A DNA stretch of 64,000 nucleotides from Rhizobiaceae bacterium. Its GTDB lineage: Bacteria > Pseudomonadota > Alphaproteobacteria > Rhizobiales > Rhizobiaceae. Positions 52,484 to 61,486 of the stretch are shown piece after piece. A program made the translations under genes and the position numbers. The notes beneath the pieces are model-generated. The model did no database searches. It saw nothing but the letters and a program-made list of their open reading frames with translations, and was not told where the DNA came from. Location of the stretch: the NCBI GenBank assembly GCA_017644005.1, contig JAEPMJ010000002.1:124001-188000 (forward strand), written 5' to 3'. Numbering within the stretch: position 1 is the first letter of the stretch; each line of letters opens with the position of its first letter.

Positions 52484-53458
52484 ATGAAATTCACGACCGT
52501 AGCTGCAGCGCTCGTTCTCATGACGACTGCCGCGAATGCACAGACCACCTGGCAGATGCACATCAATTTCCCGGCCGGAAATTTCGATACGCAGAACGCG
52601 ATGAAATTTGCCGAGGCGGTTAAGGAAGAAACCAACGGCGAAGTCGTAATCGAAGTGATGGCCGGCGGATCGCTCGGCCTCAAGGGACCGGAAGTGCTCG
52701 GCGCGGTACGTGACGGGATCGTACCGATCGCGCATTACCACCTGGATACGGCCGTTGGCGACGAGCCGTTCTTTGCCATCCAGGGCCTGCCCTATCTGAC
52801 CCGCGGTTTCGACGATGCCTCGAAGCTGCACGCACTGGCCAAGCCGACCTATGACAAGATCGCTGAGCGCAACAACCAGAAGATCCTCTATTCCGTCTTC
52901 TGGCCGGGTGCGCAGCTTTACACCAGCGAGCCTGTTGAAGCGGTTTCGGACCTCTCCGCGCTGAAAATCCGCACGGCCAACAAATCGAGCACCGACTTCC
53001 TTGCCGATGTCGGCGCAGCCCCCGTGCTGATGCCCTGGGCGGATGCCCTCGTGGCGCTCGCGTCGGGCGGTCTCGACGGCATCGCCACCTCCTCGACATC
53101 CGGCGTCGACGGCAAGTTCTGGGAATTCATGGGTGCGGTCAACACGATCAGCTACGTGAACCCGACCGCAGTGGTCGCCGTGAACCTCGATGCTTTCAAT
53201 GCGCTCTCGGCCGAAAACCAGAAGATCATCATGGATATCGCCGCGCGCATGGAACCGGAGCTGCGCGCGGTGGCCGAGACAGAAGACACCGTGCGTCTGA
53301 AGGAGCTTGGCGAACAGGGTATGGCTGTTTCAGCACCGAGCGAGGCATTCGCAGACGCGCTTGTTGAAGCGGCCAGGAAACAGTGGGACGCGTTTGCGGA
53401 AAACGGCGGCGCCGAAGCGCGTCCCGTGCTCGACGCGTATCTCGCCGAGCGCAAGTGA
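52484..53458 (+). CDS. TRAP transporter solute-binding protein, DctP type
   Basis: A 324-residue periplasmic binding protein with signal peptide (MKFTTVAAALVLMTTAANAQ, cut after NAQ). The conserved Arg is in LSALKIRTANKSS, with WADALVALASGGLDGIA following. AAGGAGG lies nine bases before the ATG. It starts a second TRAP operon, 84 bases after the aminotransferase. Confidence 0.92.
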   Translation: MKFTTVAAALVLMTTAANAQTTWQMHINFPAGNFDTQNAMKFAEAVKEETNGEVVIEVMAGGSLGLKGPEVLGAVRDGIVPIAHYHLDTAVGDEPFFAIQGLPYLTRGFDDASKLHALAKPTYDKIAERNNQKILYSVFWPGAQLYTSEPVEAVSDLSALKIRTANKSSTDFLADVGAAPVLMPWADALVALASGGLDGIATSSTSGVDGKFWEFMGAVNTISYVNPTAVVAVNLDAFNALSAENQKIIMDIAARMEPELRAVAETEDTVRLKELGEQGMAVSAPSEAFADALVEAARKQWDAFAENGGAEARPVLDAYLAERK

Positions 53459-53496
53459 GGTCGCAGCCCGCTATAGTTCATGTCGCCGAACGCGGC

Positions 53497-53982
53497 ATGA
53501 ACCTGCTGACGAGGATCGCGGAATTCGTTTCCGCGGTCCTTCTTTGGTTGATATTCGCCGTGCTCCTGACCGAACTGGCGTTACGCAACCTGCTTACGCA
53601 ATCGCTGGCCGGAAGCTGGGAACTCGCGGCGTTCCTGATGTCGGCGATGCTCTATCTGGGGTTGGCCCCTGCCCTGCGCGCCGAAGCGCATGTGCGCGTC
53701 CTCATGGTGTCGGGCGCACTTAAAGGACTGCCGGCGAAGCTGCTTGAAGGGCTGGTGCTCGCTCTCGCACTTGCTGTCAGCAGCTATGCCTGCCTGGCGC
53801 TTGCAAATCTGAGCCTCACATCACTCACCCGCGGCTCGAAATCGTGGGAGCTTTCGCTGCCGCTGGCCCTGCCGCAGGCATTTGTCGCCTTAGGCATGGG
53901 AGTTTTCGCCTGTGTGTTTGCCGCACAGCTGGTGCTTCTGTTTACCCGCCGACCCGCGACGAACCCGGAGACGCCGGAATGA
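53497..53982 (+). CDS. TRAP transporter small permease, DctQ type
   Basis: A 161-residue membrane protein with four hydrophobic helices (AVLLWLIFAVLLTELAL, the LAAFLMSAMLYLGLAP region, KLLEGLVLALALAVSSYACL, and VALGMGVFACVFAAQLVLLF). ATG 53497 is the first that removes the overlap with the binding protein. It overlaps DctM by ATGA. Confidence 0.9.
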   Translation: MNLLTRIAEFVSAVLLWLIFAVLLTELALRNLLTQSLAGSWELAAFLMSAMLYLGLAPALRAEAHVRVLMVSGALKGLPAKLLEGLVLALALAVSSYACLALANLSLTSLTRGSKSWELSLPLALPQAFVALGMGVFACVFAAQLVLLFTRRPATNPETPE

Positions 53983-55265
53983 GCGTTACCATCACGACAC
54001 TCGTTGTGACATTCGCGTTGCTTCTGGCCGGCGGCCTGTGGATCGGGCTTTCGATGATAGCCACTGGCATCTTCGGACTCGAGGTGTTCCACACCCTGCC
54101 TGTCGACAAGGTATTGGCGCAGAACCTCTTCAACACGGTCAGTTCGACCGAGCTTCTGGCACTGCCTCTTTTCATCCTGATGGCAGAGGTGCTGTTTCGA
54201 ACCCGCATATCCGACCACATGTTCACCGGCCTCGCACCATGGACGACGCGGCTGCCTGGCCGGTTGCTGCATATCAACGTCATTGCCTCGACGTTGTTCG
54301 CCGCAGTGTCGGGGTCGTCCGCCGCTACCACTGCAACCGTTGGCCGGATCACTCTGAGCGAGCTCGACAAGCGTGGTTATGACCGCACCATTGCCATCGG
54401 ATCGCTAGCTGGCGCCGGCACTATCGGCTTCCTTATACCGCCGAGCCTGCCGATGATCGTCTATGGCGTTCTGGCCGAGGTCTCCATCCTCAAGCTCTTT
54501 ATCGCCGGCATCGTGCCGGGGCTGGTTCTGGCGTTCGGCTTCTCGCTGATGACAATGGTGTTGTCTTTCGTCCGCGGCACCTCCTCTTCCGATCATATGC
54601 GCTTCACGGCACGTGATCGGCTCACCAGTATACGGAAACTGGGGCCGATCACGGCATTGATCCTGCTGCTGATTGTCGGGCTCTACGGCGGCTTCGCGAG
54701 CCCGACGGAAGCCGCGGCCCTGGGTGTAGCCGGCGCAATCGGCCTCGCAGCGCTTGGGCGCGACCTCAGCTTCCGGACCCTGCACGAGGCCGCGGTCGCG
54801 ACCGTGCGCACGTCAAGCATGCTGGCACTCATCACCAGTGGCGGCGCGTTCCTGTCGGTCGCGTTCAACTATCTGCAGATCCCGACCTACGTTGTCGGCC
54901 TGGTCGGCAGCGCGGAACTCTCGCCGCTCGGCGTGGTACTGATCCTGCTTGTGATCTATATCTGCCTCGGCTGCATTCTCGATGGCATGTCGATGATCGT
55001 GGTGACGCTGCCGATCGCGCTGCCCGCCGTGCTTGCCGCGGGATGGGACCCGCTCTGGTTCGGCATTTTCCTCGTGGTGACGATCGAGATGGCGCAATTG
55101 ACGCCGCCGGTCGGCTTCAACCTGTTCGTTATTCAGGGCATCACCGGCGAGACGATGACGCATATCGCCCGCGCGGTCGTGCCATACTTCGCTGTACTGC
55201 TACTGTTGATGGCGACGCTGATCGCAGCACCCGGACTTGTGCTGTGGCTGCCAGGCCTTATGTGA
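53979..55265 (+). CDS. TRAP transporter large permease, DctM type
   Basis: A 428-residue inner-membrane protein with about twelve helices. Diagnostic segments are SGSSAATTATVGRI, GFLIPPSLPMIVYGVL and QLTPPVGFNLFVIQG. It completes the aminotransferase-linked TRAP importer. Confidence 0.93.
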   Translation: MSVTITTLVVTFALLLAGGLWIGLSMIATGIFGLEVFHTLPVDKVLAQNLFNTVSSTELLALPLFILMAEVLFRTRISDHMFTGLAPWTTRLPGRLLHINVIASTLFAAVSGSSAATTATVGRITLSELDKRGYDRTIAIGSLAGAGTIGFLIPPSLPMIVYGVLAEVSILKLFIAGIVPGLVLAFGFSLMTMVLSFVRGTSSSDHMRFTARDRLTSIRKLGPITALILLLIVGLYGGFASPTEAAALGVAGAIGLAALGRDLSFRTLHEAAVATVRTSSMLALITSGGAFLSVAFNYLQIPTYVVGLVGSAELSPLGVVLILLVIYICLGCILDGMSMIVVTLPIALPAVLAAGWDPLWFGIFLVVTIEMAQLTPPVGFNLFVIQGITGETMTHIARAVVPYFAVLLLLMATLIAAPGLVLWLPGLM

Positions 55266-55548
55266 TCCCCGGCCCGCGCCAGCGTCCGGTTTCATTGACC
55301 ATCACCGCTGTCATTTAGTGTGCGACAGCCGCGCGGCGATACAAACGCCGCAAACCACTCCTTGGCGAGGTCGGGCGTTTGGCGCCGGCCAAACAGGCGC
55401 GCCTGAATGGGCGGGGCACAACGGCGCATCATTTCGCTAACGGCTGAAACGTGTAAGGCTGCGCCGTGGCCGCATCGGCGGCGGATGTTAGCCGGCGGGC
55501 GACCACATCTGCACGCGTTGCGCCGAGCGTGAACAGGGAAGGCAGTGC
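55266..55548. other. Intergenic region with two hairpins
   Basis: No gene is visible. A stem GCGGCG-ATACAAA-CGCCGC lies at 55333-55351 and a near-perfect palindrome GTTTGGC-GCCG-GCCAAAC at 55377-55394. Neither has a T-run; they may act as terminators after the TRAP operon or as mRNA-stabilising structures. Confidence 0.45.
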
Positions 55549-56679
55549 ATGGACAAGACGTATGACATCGTTGTCGTCGGCGCAGGAATCGCCGGAATTT
55601 CGGCGGCCAGCGAACTCGCTCGCACAGGCTTGAGTGTCGCCATCCTGGAAATGGAACATCAGCCGGGCTACCACGCCACCGGCCGCTCCGCGGCGATCCT
55701 CGCGCAATCCTACGGCAACGCCGTCATCCGCAGATTGACCCGAGCGTCGGAGCACTTCTTCAACGCACCCCCCACTGGCTTTACCGATCACCCTCTCCTA
55801 TCACCGCGCCCCATCGTGCATGTCGCCCGGCCGGACCAGGCGCAGCGGCTGCGCAGCCAGTTTGAAGAAAGCAATGACGACGGCAAACTGCTGGAGTGGC
55901 TCGACGCCGGCGAACTGGCACATGTGGCGCCCCACCTGAAAGAAAATTATGCCGTTTGCGGTTTTCTCAACGGAGCGGCAAGCGACATCGATGTGAACGC
56001 ATTACTGCAGGGATACCTGCGGTTGTTCCGGCAAGCGGGAGGCGAACTGCACACCGCCCGTGCGGCAACCGGTCTTATCTATGATAGCGGCCGCTGGACC
56101 ATAGAGACGGCCAAGGGCCGCTTATACGGCAACATCCTCATCAACGCCGCCGGCGCCTGGGCAGCCGAACTCGGGAAGCTGGCGGGCGCGCGCGACATGC
56201 CGCTCACGCCCATGCGCCGCTCCGCAGTCGTCATCGACGCTCCGGAAGGCCTCACCGTCAGCGAGCTGCCGATGGTCATCGACGCCGACGAGGAGTTCTA
56301 CATCAAGCCGGAAGCCGGCAAATTGATGGCCTCGCCCGGCGATGAGACGCCTAGCCCGCCATGCGACGCAGCGCCCGACGAAATCGATATCGCCATCTGT
56401 ATCGATCGCATCGAGAAAGCGTTCGGGCTGGATGTACGGCGTATCGACAGCAAGTGGGCAGGGCTGCGCAGCTTCTTGCCGGATAGAACACCGGTGTGCG
56501 GTTTCGATCCACAAGTGCCGTCGTTCTTCTGGCTTGCTGGCCAGGGCGGATACGGCGTGCAGACTGCCCCCGCCATGGCATGGCTGGCAGCGGCCATTGT
56601 CGCGCACCAGCCACCTCCTGCGGCACTGAACGATTTTCGCATTGCGGCCGAGGCACTGTCTCCTGCGCGAATTTTCTGA
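55549..56679 (+). CDS. FAD-dependent oxidoreductase (DAO/glycine-D-amino-acid oxidase family)
   Basis: A 376-residue flavoprotein. The dinucleotide motif is VVVGAGIAGISAAS at 9-22, with LEMEHQPGYHATGRSAA after the adenine-binding acid. The C-terminus WLAGQGGYGVQTAPAMAWLAA is typical of DadA/SoxB-like oxidases. It would oxidise an amine or D-amino acid to an imine, which RidA (5 kb upstream) could resolve. Separated from the TRAP operon by 283 bases, it may have its own promoter. Confidence 0.88.
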   Translation: MDKTYDIVVVGAGIAGISAASELARTGLSVAILEMEHQPGYHATGRSAAILAQSYGNAVIRRLTRASEHFFNAPPTGFTDHPLLSPRPIVHVARPDQAQRLRSQFEESNDDGKLLEWLDAGELAHVAPHLKENYAVCGFLNGAASDIDVNALLQGYLRLFRQAGGELHTARAATGLIYDSGRWTIETAKGRLYGNILINAAGAWAAELGKLAGARDMPLTPMRRSAVVIDAPEGLTVSELPMVIDADEEFYIKPEAGKLMASPGDETPSPPCDAAPDEIDIAICIDRIEKAFGLDVRRIDSKWAGLRSFLPDRTPVCGFDPQVPSFFWLAGQGGYGVQTAPAMAWLAAAIVAHQPPPAALNDFRIAAEALSPARIF

Positions 56680-56995
56680 GCCGGAAGACTTCCATGGCCC
56701 GGCCCCGCCCCGTCGGTTCGCGCATGTTCTGTCCGTGCCCGACGCAGCCGGTTGGAAAGAAAATCGCCAGTCCCGAGACTCCGATTCTTGACGTGATTCC
56801 AAAGCTTGCCTAATCCTCGGGAGTCGGTGGTGATTCGCTTTCATCGCCGCCGCTTAGAAGTGATTCCCGTTCAGGCGCGTATCCGCAGGACGGCAGCTCG
56901 CTGCCGTCGGCGCATGGATTCGTGCTGCAGTATTGTGACCCGCGCGTCTCCTGCGGATTGACCAAAGCGACGAACCAGGAACCAGCGGCGCTCCG
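56680..56995. other. 316-base intergenic region before visN
   Basis: No supported gene. A short frame of 39 codons starts at 56694 but has no ribosome site or family. A perfect inverted repeat GACGGCAGC-TC-GCTGCCGTC lies at 56889-56908, about 90 bases before visN, possibly a regulatory site or hairpin. Confidence 0.5.
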
Positions 56996-57694
56996 ATGAA
57001 CAGCCTTGCCCATCTCTCTGAACCTGCCGGTGATGCTCTGCTCCCGGTGGATCGGCCGGGCCTCCTTCGCTTTCTGCTGAACCTTTCCGGGCAACTGAGC
57101 GCCGACAACTACCTGATCGCCAGAATCGGCAGCGAACGCGGTAATGACGAGGTCAAGATCGTTGCGGCCAACTGGACCTTCGACAGTGTCGAAACGCTGG
57201 GGCATGAAAATCTGCTGGCGCTGGTCGGCGCGCCGGAAACTTCTTTCGTCGGGGCGGCGGTCCGCAATTGGCGACCGGTCTCGATACCTGCCTTGCCGCC
57301 CAGGGTGGCCGCACAACTCGAAGGAGCGGGACACCGCGAATTCGTCTCGACCCGCCTTCGCGTGGGCAACCGCCACTATCTGACCCTGTTTTCGGCCAAC
57401 CGGCTCGACAGGCTAGACTTGGCGCAGCTACCCGCAGCACTTATGGCGTTGTCATATGCACTGTCCTCCACCGGTGACGGTCTGGACGAAACAGCCACCG
57501 ACTATCCGATTTCGGACAGGGAGCGCGAATGTCTGGGCTGGGTCGCCGAGGGCAAGACAACCATGGACATCGCAACCATACTCGACGTCTCTTCCAACAC
57601 CATCAACAGTTACCTGACTCACGCGATCCGGAAGCTCTCCGCACGCAACCGCACAATGGCGGTGGCACTGGCAATCCGAAGCGGGATCATCTGA
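56996..57694 (+). CDS. visN: LuxR-type flagellar master regulator, VisN-like
   Basis: A 232-residue regulator with an N-terminal GAF/autoinducer-type sensor and a C-terminal LuxR HTH (ISDRERECLGWVAEGKTTMDIA through NTINSYLTHAIRKL). It stands directly before a second such protein, exactly the visN-visR pair of Rhizobiales. VisNR jointly activate rem, the flagellar activator, in Sinorhizobium meliloti. Its orientation opposite to the motility operon also matches. Confidence 0.85.
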   Translation: MNSLAHLSEPAGDALLPVDRPGLLRFLLNLSGQLSADNYLIARIGSERGNDEVKIVAANWTFDSVETLGHENLLALVGAPETSFVGAAVRNWRPVSIPALPPRVAAQLEGAGHREFVSTRLRVGNRHYLTLFSANRLDRLDLAQLPAALMALSYALSSTGDGLDETATDYPISDRERECLGWVAEGKTTMDIATILDVSSNTINSYLTHAIRKLSARNRTMAVALAIRSGII

Positions 57695-57725
57695 TGCCGA
57701 TCAAACGCCGATACGACATCGCGCG

Positions 57726-58445
57726 ATGTTGAAGCCGGTCGTCAGCGACGCGGTCGAACCGCGGATTATCCACCTCGACACCCTGCCCGACGCCGTTCGC
57801 AAGCTGCGCCGGATCGCTGAAGAAATCCGCGCAAGCCATTTTGCGACCTTTCTGATCGTTCGGCGGGGAGGGCGGCGGCAACTCCGTCCGTGCCTCGATG
57901 CCCACTATCCGGGTATCTCCGAGCGCTCGAAAATGATGATGGCGTTGCTGGGAGAGCGCTTCGCGAAACGCATCTGCGGAACAGCCAGGCCCCTCTGGTG
58001 GTCGAAATCTGATGACCAGCCACATGCCCCGGACACCAATGCGGCTTTCGCCGAACGCATTGAAGTACCCGTTGGCTCCCAATCCGGCATCGCGCTGCCG
58101 GTTTCGGCCGAACACGGCCCCGAAGGCACCATTATCCTGACTGGCGAACGCATCGCGCTGAATGCGCCTGTCCTGTGCGATATTCACGCCCGCTGCTTTG
58201 CGCTGTTTGGTGTCATCGCTCGGCTCGGACCGTCCGCCGGCGACCGCACCCCGGTGATCTCCAAGCGTGAGCTGGAATGTCTGATGCTCACTGCCAACGG
58301 CCTGACCAGTGACGAAATTGCCGAAAAACTTGGCTTGTCGGTCCATACAGCAAATCAGTATCTGACCAACACAAGCAGGAAGCTCAATGCGGTGAACCGT
58401 GTTCACGCGGTGGCTAAGGCTATGCGTCTGGGAATGTTCGACTAG
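57726..58445 (+). CDS. visR: LuxR-type flagellar master regulator, VisR-like
   Basis: A 239-residue protein with an N-terminal sensor part and a LuxR HTH (ISKRELECLMLTANGLTSDEIAEKLGL through HTANQYLTNTSRKL). It follows visN by 31 bases and probably acts with it as a heterodimer. The convergent minus-strand gene after it starts the motility operon's far end. Confidence 0.85.
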   Translation: MLKPVVSDAVEPRIIHLDTLPDAVRKLRRIAEEIRASHFATFLIVRRGGRRQLRPCLDAHYPGISERSKMMMALLGERFAKRICGTARPLWWSKSDDQPHAPDTNAAFAERIEVPVGSQSGIALPVSAEHGPEGTIILTGERIALNAPVLCDIHARCFALFGVIARLGPSAGDRTPVISKRELECLMLTANGLTSDEIAEKLGLSVHTANQYLTNTSRKLNAVNRVHAVAKAMRLGMFD

Positions 58446-58451
58446 AGTACG

Positions 58452-58892
58452 TCAGCCGGCCATCCGCATGTGTGTGCTCTTGCGGATACGCGATGCTTCC
58501 AATGCAGTTTCCAGAAAAGCGGTGTTTGCCTCCGGCTCGTCGGCGGGGCGGTCAAAAGCGACATAATTAACGTCAATGCCTGCCTGCCGGTCGCCGAGCG
58601 ACAATGAAAAGAACACGGTCGCACCCGCCGGCTTCAACTCCAGGTCGAGCACCACTTTCTGCTCTCCATTCCAGCTGAGGTCGAGGTTGCCGCCATGTCC
58701 GAACCTCAGCGTGCCGGGCATGAAATAGAGTTCGGCTGCGGAATCCACGATATCGGCCAGATTCGCCAGATGTCCGAGATGGATGAACGACACATAGTCG
58801 GCAAGCTCAACCATCCGCAATTCGGCAACGAAATCCTGAATGGCATTCGCTACGATCGCTTCCCTCGAGACGGAATAGGCCTGCTTGTGCAT
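58452..58892 (-). CDS. Conserved flagellar-locus protein of unknown function
   Basis: A 146-residue soluble protein with no signal peptide (MHKQAYSVSREAIVANAIQ). It reads as mixed alpha/beta with a central beta part (NLDLSWNGEQKVVLDLELKPAGATVFFSLSL). It is nine bases downstream of flhB and the last gene of the motility operon. I recognise no family; its position suggests a flagellar accessory role. Confidence 0.75.
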   Translation of the reverse strand: MHKQAYSVSREAIVANAIQDFVAELRMVELADYVSFIHLGHLANLADIVDSAAELYFMPGTLRFGHGGNLDLSWNGEQKVVLDLELKPAGATVFFSLSLGDRQAGIDVNYVAFDRPADEPEANTAFLETALEASRIRKSTHMRMAG

Positions 58893-58901
58893 TGGTGATT
58901 C

Positions 58902-59978
58902 CTAGTGGGCTGAAGCCGGCTTGCGCGCATAGACGATGCGAACCAGCTCAGCGACTGCCTGATAGAACTGAGCTGGGATGAGACTATCGATCGAAACTTG
59001 TTTGTACATGGAGCGCGCGAGCGCGACGTTCTCGAACACGGGAACGCCGTTCGCTTCGGCGATCTCGCGGATTTTCAGGGCAACAAGGTCCTGCCCCTTT
59101 GCCACGACCACCGGAGCGTCGTTTTCCTCACGCACGTAACGCAGCGCGATTGCGTAGTGAGTTGGGTTGGCGATCACAAGCGTCGCAGTGGGCACCGCCG
59201 ACATCATACGCTGGCGGGCGCGATCGCGCTGCAGCGAGCGCATGCGCATACGCACGATCGGATCGCCCACGGTCTGCTTGAGCTCGTCCTTCACCTCCTG
59301 GCGGGTCATGCGCAGATCCTGTAGCCAGTGAAAACGCGACCACAGAATGTCGGCCACCGCAATCACCAGCATGACCATCGTGATTGCAATCAGAATCTCT
59401 TTCGCGATGTCGTTGATGACGAATCCGAATACCGCCGGATGCGTGCTCATGCCCGAAATGAGCTCCGATTGCGCGTTGCGCATCGCGATTGCGAGAATAA
59501 TACCGGCGAAGGTCAACTTGCCGAGTGACTTGAGTAGCTCTGCAAAACCCTGCGCGCCGAAGAGGCGGGTAAAGCCCTCCTTGAGGGATATTCGCGAAAG
59601 CTGTGGTTTGACTCGCTCCAGCACGAAGCGCGGTGTGTTCTGGAGTATCGATGCCGCGATTGCAGCCGTCACCAGCAGGAGCATCAGCGCCGCCAGCACC
59701 TTTGCGCACTCGAACATGACAACCTGCATGATCAGAATGACATCGCGTTCGGTACCGAGCAGCCAGTCTTCCGGCTTCTCGAGAAACAGCGACAGAAACC
59801 CGGCCAAGCGGGCGGCACTGTGTTCGGCGAAGAAGATCGCAAATAGCAGGATCGCGACAAAGGACGCGAAGATCGGCGCCTCGCGCGCGAAAGGCAGCTT
59901 GCCCTTCTCGATCGTGTCCCGGATCTTCTTTTCGGAAGCGTCTTCTGTTTTGCTCTCTTTGTCCGGCTTCTCCGACAC
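58902..59978 (-). CDS. flhB: Flagellar export apparatus protein FlhB
   Basis: A 358-residue inner-membrane protein of the flagellar type III secretion gate with four hydrophobic segments in the first 220 residues. The cytoplasmic domain contains the autocleavage motif NPTH (TLVIANPTHYAIALRY), which switches export specificity. The GTG start follows GAGGGAG by eight bases. It lies between fliG and the unknown gene. Confidence 0.95.
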   Translation of the reverse strand: MSEKPDKESKTEDASEKKIRDTIEKGKLPFAREAPIFASFVAILLFAIFFAEHSAARLAGFLSLFLEKPEDWLLGTERDVILIMQVVMFECAKVLAALMLLLVTAAIAASILQNTPRFVLERVKPQLSRISLKEGFTRLFGAQGFAELLKSLGKLTFAGIILAIAMRNAQSELISGMSTHPAVFGFVINDIAKEILIAITMVMLVIAVADILWSRFHWLQDLRMTRQEVKDELKQTVGDPIVRMRMRSLQRDRARQRMMSAVPTATLVIANPTHYAIALRYVREENDAPVVVAKGQDLVALKIREIAEANGVPVFENVALARSMYKQVSIDSLIPAQFYQAVAELVRIVYARKPASAH

Positions 59979-60001
59979 CGCGCCCGCTCCCTCAGTTCAG
60001 G

Positions 60002-61030
60002 TCAGGCAGCGTTGGCAGCTGCTTCTTCGCCGTCTGCCTGACCGGGCAGCACGAGAGCACCTTCAGATGAAAGGCGGATCGCGGTCGAAGCGATGGAGCG
60101 TCTGGCGGCGCTGATCTCGTCTGCGGGAACGTTGCCCGCCGCGTCTTTCAGTTCGGATTCGATCATGCGTCGCGACCTCGCGCCGATTGCCGAAAGCACG
60201 GCCTCGGTCAATGCGGCTTCGGCTCCGCGCAGCGCAACCGTGACCGTCTCGGTCTGGATGTTGTCGAAGAGGGTGACGCGTGCGGCCTGCGAGAGGAGCA
60301 CCAGATCCTCGAAGGCAAAGAGCTTGGATTTCAGCCCCTCCAGATCCGGAGTGCCGGCGGCGACCATATCTTCCATGACATCGTCGAGAAGCGATTTGTC
60401 GAGCTCGTTGAGGACACCCGCAACACGCATCTGGCCGGCCGAGTTGTCGCGTACCGAGCTTTCATCGGTCAGCTTCGCACGTAGCTTGTTCTCGACCAGT
60501 TCGCGCGCGTGATCGGTAACCTTGCCAAGCGACATCATGCGCTTGACGACCTCGCCCCGAACAGACTTCGGCAGTTTCACCATGATCGCAGCGGATGCCG
60601 GAGCTGCAATGGTGGAAAGGACAAGCGCAACGGTTTGCGGGTGCTCGCGCTCGAGCACTTCCGCGACCCTTTCCGCGGGGAGCTTCTCCAGCTGGGGCCA
60701 GAAGGTTTCCTTCGGAGCGTCGTCGACCTTCTTCTCCCCCACCATGATTGCATCGACCTCTTCCGGCGTCAGCGTTTCGCTCAGGATGTTGTTCATGGTG
60801 TCGCCCGAATCGAGCAGCCCGGCGCCTTCTGCAAACTCGTTCTCGAATTCAGACACGATGCGATCGAGTTCGCTCTGCGGTATGGTTTTCAGCGAGCGGG
60901 CGGCCTCGATCAGTCCGCGCAGCTCTTCCTGTTTGAAGAACTTGAGAAGCTTGCCGGCAGATGGCTTGCCCATAGCAACCAGTATGGCTGCTGCTTTCTG
61001 CGACCTCGAGAGAGTTGGCAACTGGCTCAT
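60002..61030 (-). CDS. fliG: Flagellar motor switch protein FliG
   Basis: A 342-residue rotor protein. The EHPQT motif of the middle domain is present (LEREHPQTVALVLSTI), and the C-terminal charged torque helix lies near GARSRRMIESELKD. FliG links FliF ring, FliM/N and the MotA stator. It is 24 bases after fliN. Confidence 0.95.
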   Translation of the reverse strand: MSQLPTLSRSQKAAAILVAMGKPSAGKLLKFFKQEELRGLIEAARSLKTIPQSELDRIVSEFENEFAEGAGLLDSGDTMNNILSETLTPEEVDAIMVGEKKVDDAPKETFWPQLEKLPAERVAEVLEREHPQTVALVLSTIAAPASAAIMVKLPKSVRGEVVKRMMSLGKVTDHARELVENKLRAKLTDESSVRDNSAGQMRVAGVLNELDKSLLDDVMEDMVAAGTPDLEGLKSKLFAFEDLVLLSQAARVTLFDNIQTETVTVALRGAEAALTEAVLSAIGARSRRMIESELKDAAGNVPADEISAARRSIASTAIRLSSEGALVLPGQADGEEAAANAA

Positions 61031-61054
61031 GTGTCTGGAACGAAACCGTCTCTG

Positions 61055-61486
61055 CTACCGGCCACGAGTGGCAGTGTTGATTTCCGTCAGCTTGATCCCG
61101 AACCGCGATGGATCATCTTCGAGGACCGTAATCTCGCCCTTTGCGATTTTTCGGCCATTGACCATCACATCGACCGGTTCGCCAATGCGCCTGTTCAGCG
61201 ACACAGTCGCTCCTTTGTGCAGTGCCATCAGCTCCGAAACAGGCATTTCGGTGCTGCCGAGCACAATTTGCACTTCAACGGGAATACCGAGGATGATGCC
61301 TGCATTCGAGCTCGATGATGAGCCGGCTGTCACCGAACCCGCTTCATCGGACTCGTTCAGTACGCCCCGCAGCTCTTCGATCGCCTTGGAAAGCTGATCG
61401 TCGTCGGCTGGCTGATCGGCGGCGGCATCCGCCGCCTCGATCGGGGTTTCCCCTTCTTGCGCTGGGGTTGGCTTCGGATCAGTCAT
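61055..61486 (-). CDS. fliN: Flagellar motor switch protein FliN
   Basis: A 143-residue switch protein whose C-terminal 80 residues form the SpoA domain (GIPVEVQIVLGSTEMPVSELMALHKGATVSL, DVMVNGRKIAKGEITVLEDD). The first 50 residues are an acidic Ala/Asp-rich extension. It starts inside the fliM stop (ATGA). Confidence 0.95.
   Translation of the reverse strand: MTDPKPTPAQEGETPIEAADAAADQPADDDQLSKAIEELRGVLNESDEAGSVTAGSSSSSNAGIILGIPVEVQIVLGSTEMPVSELMALHKGATVSLNRRIGEPVDVMVNGRKIAKGEITVLEDDPSRFGIKLTEINTATRGR

Noticed and set aside
55377-55394. Palindrome considered as an insertion-site scar
   Set aside because: No target duplication, transposase or IS end is seen nearby; it is more likely a hairpin.
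56694-56813. 39-codon frame between the FAD oxidase and visN
   Set aside because: No ribosome site, no recognisable motif; kept only as part of the intergenic description.
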